Assembly: GCF_016428915.1 (NCBI RefSeq)
Contig: NZ_JAELTP010000031.1
Coordinates: 1-53,761, forward strand
Source of the DNA: Pandoraea sp. ASV26
Lineage (GTDB): Bacteria; Pseudomonadota; Gammaproteobacteria; Burkholderiales; Burkholderiaceae
DNA: 53,761 nucleotides
Direction of reading: 5' to 3'
Position numbers and translations under genes: made by a program. This document shows, one piece after another, positions 44,546 to 52,280 of the stretch. The notes below the pieces were generated by a model. The model had not been told where the DNA came from and ran no database searches. It saw only the letters and a list, made by a program, of their open reading frames with translations. Within the stretch, counting starts at the first letter, position 1, and each line of letters opens with the position of its first letter.

Positions 44546-46000
44546 TCAGATGCCGCGATAGACGGTCTTCGTCTGTAAATAGAACTCAAGCCCGTCGCGT
44601 CCTGACTCGCGGAATGTGGCCGTGCTCGATTGCTTGAGACCGCCAAACGGGGCATTGACCAAATTGCCGGTGGTCGTGCGATTGATCTTGACGGTGCCCG
44701 CCTCGATGTCATTCGCGAAGCGGTGCATTAGTCGCGGGTCCTGCGTGACGAGCGAGGCCGCGAGACCGTAGTCGCTGTCGTTGGCCACCGCGATGGCATC
44801 GTCGTAGCCGTCGACATCAATCACCGAAATCACCGGACCGAAAATCTCCTCTCGCGCAATGCGCGCGTCGCGCGGCACGTCGGCGAACACGGCCGGCGTG
44901 ACGAAATAGCCGTGCTCATACACGTCGTGCGTGAGTTGCTGACCGCCACAGACGAGCGTAGCTTCACGCTTGCCGATCTCGATGTATTCGAGCACGGTAC
45001 GAAGTTGCCCCGCCGTGGCGAGTGGGCCGAGATCCATGCCGGGCACCAGGCCGCTGCCGACCTTGAGCGCGGCCGCCTTGGTCGACAGACGTTCGACGAA
45101 AGCCGCGCGAATGTCGCGCGCGACCAGAACGCGGCTCGTGCCGGTACACGCCTGTCCGGTCAGCGAAAAGCCACCCTTGATCGTGAGATCGACGGCGCGA
45201 CCGATATCGCTGGCATCGAGCACGATCAGCGGGTTCTTGCCGCCGAGTTCCATTTGCGTGCGCGTGGAAAGCGACGCCGCCCGATGGATCTGCTCGCCAG
45301 CGCTCGTCGATCCGGTAAACGAGATCGCCTTCACCTCGCGCGCACCGGTCAATGCCGGGCCGACCGCCGAAGCGCTTCCCGTCACAAAGTTCAACACACC
45401 TTTGGGCATGCCGGCTTCTACGAGCGCTTCGGTCAGGCGCAGTCCACTCAAGGGCGCATCCGAGGCGGGCTTGAACACCACCGTGTTGCCGCAGATCAGC
45501 GCGGGGGCGATCTTGCGGGCGGGAATCGAGACGGGGAAGTTCCAGGGCGAGATGACGGTCACGACGCCCAGCGGTTCGCGCACGGTGTATACCGTCATGT
45601 CGGCGTCGTCGTTCGGGAAGGTTTCTCCTCCATACGACTGGGCTTCGATCGCGTAATAGCGAAGCGTCTGCGCGGCGCGCATGAACTCGTCTGTCGCGAG
45701 GAGCACTTGCTTGCCCTCCTCTCGCGTGAGTTCTTCGCCGAAACGCGCCGCATTGGCTTCGAGGTAGGCGGCGGCGCCCAGCAGGATCTTGGCGCGCGCG
45801 CTTGTGGAGAGTCGCTTCCAGCCGGCAAACGCCGCAGCGGCGGCGCGCACGGCGGCCAGGGCGTCAGCCTCGCCCGATGCCTGAAAATGTCCGACGACGT
45901 CGCGCGTATCGGCGGGATTGACGTTGGCGAACGTGGCGCCCGATCGGCTCGGGCACCACTCGCCGTCGATGTAATTCAAAAACGTGGGAACGATTGTCAT
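44546..46000 (-). CDS. Aldehyde dehydrogenase
   Basis: 484 residues, full length NAD(P)-dependent ALDH superfamily. Catalytic Cys285 in GQACTGTSR, Glu251 in MELGGKNPL, Asn154 in SPWNFPVSIP, and the Rossmann GSTSAG segment at about 230-235. It oxidises an aldehyde to the acid, probably one released by the diiron oxygenase, whose gene is just upstream on the same strand (gap 105 bases, no operator between). Exact substrate unknown; succinate-semialdehyde-like and aromatic-aldehyde enzymes look similar. Confidence 0.94.
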   Translation of the reverse strand: MTIVPTFLNYIDGEWCPSRSGATFANVNPADTRDVVGHFQASGEADALAAVRAAAAAFAGWKRLSTSARAKILLGAAAYLEANAARFGEELTREEGKQVLLATDEFMRAAQTLRYYAIEAQSYGGETFPNDDADMTVYTVREPLGVVTVISPWNFPVSIPARKIAPALICGNTVVFKPASDAPLSGLRLTEALVEAGMPKGVLNFVTGSASAVGPALTGAREVKAISFTGSTSAGEQIHRAASLSTRTQMELGGKNPLIVLDASDIGRAVDLTIKGGFSLTGQACTGTSRVLVARDIRAAFVERLSTKAAALKVGSGLVPGMDLGPLATAGQLRTVLEYIEIGKREATLVCGGQQLTHDVYEHGYFVTPAVFADVPRDARIAREEIFGPVISVIDVDGYDDAIAVANDSDYGLAASLVTQDPRLMHRFANDIEAGTVKINRTTTGNLVNAPFGGLKQSSTATFRESGRDGLEFYLQTKTVYRGI

Positions 46001-46105
46001 GAGTGCAGCAGTCCGGCAAAGAGTCTTGAAGACCCGCGCCCCTCGTGCACCTCCCCCCCGGAAGGCGCAACCTACAACGCGGAGCGCGGGGCTACCTGGC
46101 GTCGC

Positions 46106-46837
46106 TCAGGCCGCGAGTCCCAACTCGGGCAGCGGGACTTCCTTCTCGACGTAGTCGTAGTACAGCGCGGTGGTATAGAGCAGACGCATTTGCGCCCCGA
46201 TCTCGCAAATCTTCAGGCAGCGCTGCTGCAATTCGGGCGTGTTGGCGTTCTCCAGCACGATCTGGTAGCCGCGCTCGCCATGGATCTCGTCCGACACGAT
46301 GTGAAGATCGAAGAACTCGACTTCCTCATCGGTGAACTTGTAGGTATCGCGCAGCGTGGGTGTCTGTTTGCGATAGATCGACGGCACTTGCGACTCCAGG
46401 CCGACCACCAGTCCCGCGACGGCGACCACCGGGTCTTCACGCATCGCCACCGCGTAGCACCAGCTTTGCAGGCCGCGCGTGGTCGGCGACATGTTGTCCG
46501 GGTCGACCACACGCTCGCGCGTCGTGCCGCACGCTTCGGCAAAACGAATCAGCAGATCGGTGTGGCGGTCTCCCCCGATTTCCTCTTCGTACATGTTCGC
46601 GAGCAGAAAGTCCTTCGCTTCAGTCATGTGGTCCGGCGTACGGGCGTAGAGGTAGCCGAGGTAATCGGCGAACGGCCCCACGTAGTGGTAGTGGTTCTCT
46701 GCCCAACGGGCGAGGTGTGCCCGCGTGAGCTTGCCGCTTGCCCATGCAATGCTGAACGGTGCCTTGTTCGCGCTCTTGCCCTTGATTGCCTCCTCGAGTG
46801 CCGCGCGGAAGGTCTCGCGATCCATCAGTTCTGCCAT
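46106..46837 (-). CDS. Heme-oxygenase-fold diiron enzyme (TenA/PqqC/CADD-like)
   Basis: 243 residues from ATG 46837, with AAGGAG 6 bases upstream. All helical, of the TenA/PqqC/CADD fold. The six metal ligands of Chlamydia CADD (E, H seven apart; E; H-x3-D-x2-H) have exact counterparts: Glu85 and His92 in YEEEIGGDRH, Glu148 in GLESQVPS, and His179, Asp183, His186 in DLHIVSDEIHGE. So it is likely a heme-oxygenase-like diiron oxidase or oxygenase, not a thiaminase. First gene of the operon with ALDH, GlcG-like protein and reductase, and a GntR site lies 70 bases upstream. Confidence 0.85.
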   Translation of the reverse strand: MAELMDRETFRAALEEAIKGKSANKAPFSIAWASGKLTRAHLARWAENHYHYVGPFADYLGYLYARTPDHMTEAKDFLLANMYEEEIGGDRHTDLLIRFAEACGTTRERVVDPDNMSPTTRGLQSWCYAVAMREDPVVAVAGLVVGLESQVPSIYRKQTPTLRDTYKFTDEEVEFFDLHIVSDEIHGERGYQIVLENANTPELQQRCLKICEIGAQMRLLYTTALYYDYVEKEVPLPELGLAA

Positions 46838-46906
46838 TTCTCACTCCTTGATATCGGGTGGATAACCCGTGGCGTTCGTGAATGCCGGGGTTAGATTTGT
46901 ATTTTG

Positions 46907-46919
46907 GTACACTGTATAC
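46907..46919. promoter_or_regulatory. GntR operator copy C (upstream of the diiron enzyme operon)
   Basis: GTACAC-T-GTATAC, 70 bases upstream of the diiron-enzyme start, between it and the end of the MFS gene (46984). One mismatch from the perfect dyad. Confidence 0.65.
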
Positions 46920-46983
46920 AGTTTTGGAGAAAATGCCAATACATCAAATTGCTGCGTGAGGACTCCTGTGTTGCGTGAGGAAA

Positions 46984-48303
46984 TCAGTCGGCCGCGTTGC
47001 GAACCGCATGGGGCATGGGGTGTTCGATTGCAGCGGCCATGCTTGCGCCGGGTTTGACGGGATCGATGGCGTCGAGCTCGATGCCGTTCGTCTCGGGCAG
47101 CATCCAGGCGGCGATGATGACAAGCCCGTATCCGAATGCGGCAACGATGGGAATGGCGAGCGTGAGCGTCGTGTGGCCACTGGCGAGCCAGCCAGCCATG
47201 AACGGGAACACGGAGCCGATGACGCGGCCTGCGTTATAAGCCACTCCGTAGCCGGTAGCGCGAATCTCGTGCGGATAGGTCTCTGAGATCGTCGCCGCCA
47301 CGCCCGCGAAAGTGCCCTGCATCAGCACCCCCATGAGAAAGCCGAGCACCATCATGACGGGCATGGGGGCCGGAATCAGCATGTACGCAATGCTCATGAC
47401 GAACGCCCCGAGCGCGAACAGGATGTACGTCGGCCGACGCCCCAACCTGTCGGTACACCATGCGCCCACGGCATAGCCGACAATCGAGCCGCCGATCGTG
47501 ATCGCCAGCCACAGGCCGGTGCCCGTGACAGAGAGTCCGCGCTCCGTCTTGAGCCAGGTGGGCATCCACGTCGCAATGGCGTAGTAGGCGCCGAGCATGC
47601 CCCCCGAGAGCATGCTGCAAAGGAACGTGCGCGCGGCGAGCCGTCCGCTGAACACGGCGCGGATCGTCTTGAGCGGACTTGTCTGGCTGCGCTCGGCCTG
47701 TGTGCGCGTGAACGCCTCTGGCTCTTCGAGATTGCGTCGCAGCCAGAACACCAGCAGCGCCGGCGCAACGCCGATGAACAGACACACCCGCCAGGCCCAC
47801 TCGGGCGGCAACCAACTGAAGATCGCACTGTAGGCCAGTGCCGCCAGCGCCCAGCCGAACGAGTAGCTGCTGGCGGTGAAGCCCGAGAACTTGCCCCGGT
47901 GGGCGGGATTGCGGATCGTCTCCATGACCAGCACCATGCACAGCGATGACTCCCCGCCGAAGCCCAGCCCCTGAATGATCCGCAGAACCGCCAGTTGTGT
48001 TGGCGAATTGGCGAGACCGCAGGCGAAACATGCCAGCGCGAACAAGGCGATGGTCCAGCGAAGAATGCGCACGCGTCCGTAGCGGTCGGCCAGCAGGCCC
48101 GCGCCGATCGCGCCTACGAGCGACGCAATCAGCGTGTAAGTCACGATACTGCCGGCAGTCGCCTTGCTCATGCTCCAGGTCGTCAACAGCACCGGGATGA
48201 GAAAGGAATAGATCATGAAGTCGTAGACGTCGACCGTATGGCCGATGAAGGTGCCGGCAAAGGCGCGCTTCTCGTTTTTCGACAGTGATGAGAGCCAGGA
48301 CAT
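46984..48303 (-). CDS. MFS transporter (aromatic acid/H+ symporter-like)
   Basis: 439 residues, twelve membrane helices. Signature loops: GLLADRYGRVRILRWTI (2-3 loop), a second ADRLGRR-type loop (CTDRLGRRPTYIL) and an acidic first helix (TVDVYDFMIYSFLIPVL), typical of the AAHS and SHS families that import carboxylates. AGGAGG precedes the start. It lies 57 bases after the amidase gene on the same strand, so both are probably under operator copy D. Likely takes up the pathway substrate. Confidence 0.9.
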   Translation of the reverse strand: MSWLSSLSKNEKRAFAGTFIGHTVDVYDFMIYSFLIPVLLTTWSMSKATAGSIVTYTLIASLVGAIGAGLLADRYGRVRILRWTIALFALACFACGLANSPTQLAVLRIIQGLGFGGESSLCMVLVMETIRNPAHRGKFSGFTASSYSFGWALAALAYSAIFSWLPPEWAWRVCLFIGVAPALLVFWLRRNLEEPEAFTRTQAERSQTSPLKTIRAVFSGRLAARTFLCSMLSGGMLGAYYAIATWMPTWLKTERGLSVTGTGLWLAITIGGSIVGYAVGAWCTDRLGRRPTYILFALGAFVMSIAYMLIPAPMPVMMVLGFLMGVLMQGTFAGVAATISETYPHEIRATGYGVAYNAGRVIGSVFPFMAGWLASGHTTLTLAIPIVAAFGYGLVIIAAWMLPETNGIELDAIDPVKPGASMAAAIEHPMPHAVRNAAD

Positions 48304-48360
48304 GAAGGTGTCCTCCTAAAGTTGTCGTGGGTTTTGTGGGATTTGGGGATTTCCGATGCG

Positions 48361-49866
48361 TCAGGCGGGAGGTACGAATGCGTAGCCGGCGGCTTCCAGC
48401 AATCTGGCTACATGGATCGAGCGCAGGTCGTGATACAGCGGGGCCACGATCTGAACGCCCACGGGTAGCCCGTCTGCCGTGCGCCCGGCCGGGGCGACGC
48501 TCGAGGGCAAGCCGCACAAGCCGGAATGACCGGCCCAGAAAATCTGCGTGGTGAGCGGTTGCGCCCGTCCGTTGACGTTCAGCGTGCGCTGCCAGGGGGC
48601 GCCCTGCTCGTTGAGCGCAAACGCGGGGGTCGCGGCCACGGGGCACAGCAGCACGTCGACCTCCTCGAACAAGGCGCGCCAGGCGGCGGCAAAGCGCTCG
48701 CGCAGCGGCTGCAACTTGAGCCAGTCGCGATGCCGCATGACCGCGCCGACATACTGAAGCGACGCGTAGCGCATGTCATCGGCAGGCACCTCGGCGGCGG
48801 CCGAGATCGCGCTCGCGAAGGCATCGTCGCCGAGATAGCCGCTCGTTGCCGCACGCAGCATCAACGTGTAGACACGCAGCAATTCCGCGGCGTCCAGTGA
48901 CGGGCACGCATTCCACACCACGGTTGCCCCGCGCCGCTCGAGGTCTTGCCCGAGTGCCACGAGGCACTGCTCCACTTGCGCATCGACCTCGGCAATCGGG
49001 TGGTTGGGCAGCATGCCGAAGCGGATCTGGCGCAGCTCGCTGGCGGGGCACCGGGGGAGTTCGAAACGTACGGCACAGGCGGCTTCGGCGGTGGGGCCGG
49101 CAATGGCCAGGAGTACCCGCTCAAGATCGTCGGCACTGCGGGCGAGCGGCCCGGCAACGTTGATGTCGGGATATGTCGTGCCGCCCGGCAGCCCGTGCCC
49201 GTCGAGCGGGACGAGACCATGGGTGCTTTTGTGCGAGAAGATGCCGCAGTAATGGGCCGGGTTGCGGACCGATGAGCCGATGTCCGAGCCCACATCGAAG
49301 AACGCCATGCCGGAACAGACGGCGGCGGCACTGCCGCCGGACGACCCGCCCGGGGTGCGCGAGGTGTCGTGCGGGTTACGCGTCGTGCCGTAGACATCGT
49401 TGTAGCTTTGCCAGTCGCGCAGCCATATCGGCACGTTCGTCTTGCCAAGCAGGATGGCCCCGGCGTCCATCAATCGCTGCACCACGCTGGCATGACGCGC
49501 CGCGATATTGCCCGCGAATGCCGGATCACCGACAGTGGTCGGCCAATCCTTGACGTCGAACGATTCCTTGATCGTGAACGGCACCCCGTGCAAAGGCCCG
49601 CGGATCTTGCCCGCGCGCAGCTCAGCGTCACGCGCTTGCGCCGCGTCATACGCCCGGTCGAAATCGCTCAGGACAACCGCATTCAGATGCGGATTGGACT
49701 GCCGCCAAACTGCCTCGCACGCCGCCACGAGATCCATCGAAGTGGTTTCCCGGCGCTTCAGGGCTTGCTGAGCGGCGGAGATCGTGGCGTAGTGCCACGG
49801 GACAGCCGAGGGCGTCGATTCTGAAGCCATGCCGGGAGCGTGCGCGCCGGACCAGGAACTTGTCAT
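48361..49866 (-). CDS. Amidase (amidase-signature family)
   Basis: 501 residues. Ser-cisSer-Lys triad visible: Lys100 in VPFTIKESFDVKD, Ser175 in TPGGSSGGSAAA and Ser199 in GSDIGSSVRNP. It hydrolyses a carboxamide to acid and ammonia in the cytoplasm; no signal peptide. The ATG at 49866 is the first in frame (49830 is a possible later start). It opens the amidase-MFS transcript; a GntR site lies 19 bases upstream of its start. With two arylformamidase-like hydrolases nearby it suggests the pathway handles amides. Confidence 0.92.
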   Translation of the reverse strand: MTSSWSGAHAPGMASESTPSAVPWHYATISAAQQALKRRETTSMDLVAACEAVWRQSNPHLNAVVLSDFDRAYDAAQARDAELRAGKIRGPLHGVPFTIKESFDVKDWPTTVGDPAFAGNIAARHASVVQRLMDAGAILLGKTNVPIWLRDWQSYNDVYGTTRNPHDTSRTPGGSSGGSAAAVCSGMAFFDVGSDIGSSVRNPAHYCGIFSHKSTHGLVPLDGHGLPGGTTYPDINVAGPLARSADDLERVLLAIAGPTAEAACAVRFELPRCPASELRQIRFGMLPNHPIAEVDAQVEQCLVALGQDLERRGATVVWNACPSLDAAELLRVYTLMLRAATSGYLGDDAFASAISAAAEVPADDMRYASLQYVGAVMRHRDWLKLQPLRERFAAAWRALFEEVDVLLCPVAATPAFALNEQGAPWQRTLNVNGRAQPLTTQIFWAGHSGLCGLPSSVAPAGRTADGLPVGVQIVAPLYHDLRSIHVARLLEAAGYAFVPPA

Positions 49867-49884
49867 GATGGAGTACCCGTTTCA

Positions 49885-49897
49885 GTATTCTGTATAC
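49885..49897. promoter_or_regulatory. GntR operator copy D (amidase / divergent hydrolase)
   Basis: GTATTC-T-GTATAC, 19 bases upstream of the amidase start. It lies between the amidase and the divergent hydrolase (start 50083), so it could serve both directions. Confidence 0.6.
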
Positions 49898-50082
49898 CAT
49901 CGGTGGACAAATTTACGCTGTCAAGTCACTTGCTTATCAGGGTTTGTGCTTAAACCAGGGCCGCTCACCGGTCCCAAAACCCGTCGCATGCCCATCAATA
50001 CGCAATCTGCGTTCCCATATTTTTGAAGGTGGGACCGGCTGATAGAATCTGCCGCACTTCAAGGCTCCGAGAGAGAACCTTC

Positions 50083-51024
50083 ATGACCAATCGACGCCAA
50101 TTCGTCGGCTATGGGCTGAGTGCTCTGGCGGCGGCAACCGCCTCGCGATTCGCACGCGCAGACGACGCAGACAAGAAGGTTTTCCTCGACTACACGCAAC
50201 AGCAACTCAACGATGCTTACACCCAGACCGTGTGGGCGCCTAACGCGAAGCAGGTCATTGACGGCTACGCGGTGACCAGTGCGGAAGTTCGTCGGAAGCT
50301 GCCGCCGGTGACGTATGCCTATGGCGACAAGGCGTCCGAGCAACTCGATGTGTTTGCTCCGGCCAATGCTCGTGGGTTGCCCATCATGGTGTTCATTCAC
50401 GGCGGCGCCTGGCAACAACTGTCCAAGGACGATAGCGCGGGCCCTGCGCCCGTGTTCGTTGCCGCAGGCGCGATATATATCGCGATCAACTTCGATAACA
50501 TGCCGGGCAACACCCTGCCCGGCATGGTCGATCAATGCCGCCGGGCGCTCGCCTGGGTGGGCGCCAATGCGGCCCGCTTCGGTGGCGACTCTGAGCGCAT
50601 CTACGTATCGGGCCATTCGTCCGGCGGGCATTTGACTGCGGTGATGCTCAGCACCGACTGGCAGGCCTATGGCGCGGCGGCGCAGTTGCTCAAAGGCGGG
50701 GTTGTCATGAGCGGCATGGGCGATCTCGCACCGGTCGTGCTCTCGGTGCGCGGCACCTACCTGAAGCTAAGCCCCGAGCAAGTGGTCGAATACAGCCCTA
50801 TCCGGCATCTTGGCCGGTTCAATTGCCCGGTGATCGTCGCTTGGGGAACGTTGGAAAGCCCCGAATTCAAACGCCAGAATCGTCAACTCGCCGATGCGCT
50901 GGCCCATCGTGCACGACTGGCCTGCGTGCTTCAGGTAAAGGGCGCGAATCACTTTGAAGTCGTCAACGAATTGAATCGGGCAGATTCCGATCTGTCACGC
51001 GCTACGCTGGCGTTGATGGGCTGA
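50083..51024 (+). CDS. Exported arylformamidase-like alpha/beta hydrolase
   Basis: 313 residues from ATG 50083, preceded by GAGAGAGAA. N-terminal TNRRQFVGYGLSALAAATAS with a twin-arginine motif and a likely cut after FARA suggests Tat export. Hydrolase motifs: MVFIHGGAWQQLSKDD, nucleophile elbow YVSGHSSGGHLTAVML, acid near IVAWGTLESPEF and catalytic His in KGANHFEVVNEL. HGGAW plus GHSSGGH is the kynurenine-formamidase-like pattern. It is divergent from the amidase with operator D between, so it likely belongs to the same pathway, in the periplasm. Confidence 0.88.
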   Translation: MTNRRQFVGYGLSALAAATASRFARADDADKKVFLDYTQQQLNDAYTQTVWAPNAKQVIDGYAVTSAEVRRKLPPVTYAYGDKASEQLDVFAPANARGLPIMVFIHGGAWQQLSKDDSAGPAPVFVAAGAIYIAINFDNMPGNTLPGMVDQCRRALAWVGANAARFGGDSERIYVSGHSSGGHLTAVMLSTDWQAYGAAAQLLKGGVVMSGMGDLAPVVLSVRGTYLKLSPEQVVEYSPIRHLGRFNCPVIVAWGTLESPEFKRQNRQLADALAHRARLACVLQVKGANHFEVVNELNRADSDLSRATLALMG

Positions 51025-51167
51025 ATGCAGCGTTTTCCACGCCTCGGGACTTGCAATACACCATGGTCTTTTCTGCGAAATCGCCGACCTAGCCGATCTC
51101 GCCCATTGCCGATACGAAGTTACCGCCGACGCTTTACTCATTGCACGGCTAACCAGCGCAGAGCCAG

Positions 51168-52043
51168 TTAATAGACCGATGCCATGCCCACTGGCCGGTG
51201 CTTGAAGCGGCGGTGCACCCAGTAATACTGCTCGGGAAACTTGGCGACCTGCGCTTCGAGAAACGCATTCATGCGGCGCGCGTCGATCTCGTCGCTTCCC
51301 GACGGGAAGTCCGCAAGCGGTTCGAAAATCGTCAACTTGTACCCTTGATAATTCGGCAGCACCTCGGTGACGAACGGAACCACGCGTGCGCGTCCCAGTT
51401 TCGCGAGACGGGACACCGCCGTGAGGGTGCAGGCGGGAACGCCGAAGAAAGGGACAAAAACGGAGTTGTCGACGCCCTGATCCATATCTGCCGCGATCAT
51501 GACCGGTTTGCCGGAACGCAGCAATCCCACAATCTTTTTGGCACTGGTTGCGCGCTCGATCATCTCTGCGCCGAACCGGCCGCGTTGCCGCTTGGCCAGG
51601 TCGCACAGGGCCGTGCTCGACATACGCGTGTACAGCGATGCCACGGGAAGATGCGTCGAGTAGAGCATGCAGCCGACCTCGATGCCCACAAAATGAAACC
51701 CCATGAAGATGGTGGGCGGTGCGTCGGGGTCGTCGAGATCGATTTTGCTGTCGAGCTGAACGATGTTCCGGATCGACTGCGCGCTGCCAAACCACTGGAT
51801 GCCCCGCTCGAGATAGCTGCGAACCACGTGACGAAAGTGAGTTCTTGCGAGTTGCCGATGCTCGAGAGGCGTCTTGTCAGGGAAGCAAAGCCGCAAGTTC
51901 ACGAGGACGATGTGCTTGCGGCGGCTCGGAAGCGCATACAAGACAGTGCCGAGGACGATCCCGAGCCTTGCGACAAACGAATACGGGAGTACGGAAAGTA
52001 CGCGTAGCAACGCCACGATGAGCAAAAAACTGAGGCGTTTCAA
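51168..52043 (-). CDS. Lipid A biosynthesis acyltransferase family protein (LpxL/HtrB-like)
   Basis: 291 residues. An N-terminal membrane anchor (LSFLLIVALLRVLSVLPYSF) is followed by the acyltransferase domain: HX4E catalytic motif in MGFHFVGIEVG, then RMSSTALCDLAKRQRGRFG, MIAADMDQGVDNSVFVPFFG and the end QYYWVHRRFKHRP. It transfers a secondary fatty acyl chain to lipid A or a related lipid at the inner membrane. It stands alone. The 51025-51167 interval is empty. Confidence 0.9.
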   Translation of the reverse strand: MKRLSFLLIVALLRVLSVLPYSFVARLGIVLGTVLYALPSRRKHIVLVNLRLCFPDKTPLEHRQLARTHFRHVVRSYLERGIQWFGSAQSIRNIVQLDSKIDLDDPDAPPTIFMGFHFVGIEVGCMLYSTHLPVASLYTRMSSTALCDLAKRQRGRFGAEMIERATSAKKIVGLLRSGKPVMIAADMDQGVDNSVFVPFFGVPACTLTAVSRLAKLGRARVVPFVTEVLPNYQGYKLTIFEPLADFPSGSDEIDARRMNAFLEAQVAKFPEQYYWVHRRFKHRPVGMASVY

Positions 52044-52172
52044 GGCGTGTTCCCTATACGGAGAGTGGAATCAGGGGATAGCCGGAGCCGAGGCGGCTCA
52101 CGAGCCCGCGCAGTGTAACAGGTAGTTTGGGCGCACGGCCTAACCTAAAATGCGCGGACGCAGTTGCAAACG

Positions 52173-52206
52173 ACAAAGGGCTACGAGAAACCTCGTAACC
52201 CTTTGT
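52173..52206 (-). terminator. Hairpin downstream of mqo
   Basis: ACAAAGGG and TACGAG pair with CTCGTA and CCCTTTGT around an AAAC loop (one mismatch). It lies 75 bases after the mqo stop on the minus strand. A short U-rich stretch follows, so it is a plausible but imperfect intrinsic terminator. Confidence 0.5.
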
Positions 52207-52280
52207 TTTGTTTGGTGCCCGTAGCCCACCTAGCGTGCGCCACAGGCCATGCAAACGTATAGCACCCTGCTTACCGCGAC

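Noticed and set aside
44912-46894. 660-codon open frame on the plus strand
   Set aside because: It is antisense to the ALDH and diiron-enzyme genes, has an Arg/His/Gly-rich composition and no family motif. GC-rich codon bias keeps the opposite strand open.
47234-48646. 470-codon minus-strand frame across the MFS and amidase genes
   Set aside because: It overlaps the MFS frame in another register, is Arg/Gly/His-rich and lacks membrane segments.
52200-52240. Sequence resembling a tRNA 3' end (TGGTGCCCG) next to the mqo hairpin, possible attachment site
   Set aside because: Only about 10 bases match and no cloverleaf can be formed; no integrase gene is near.
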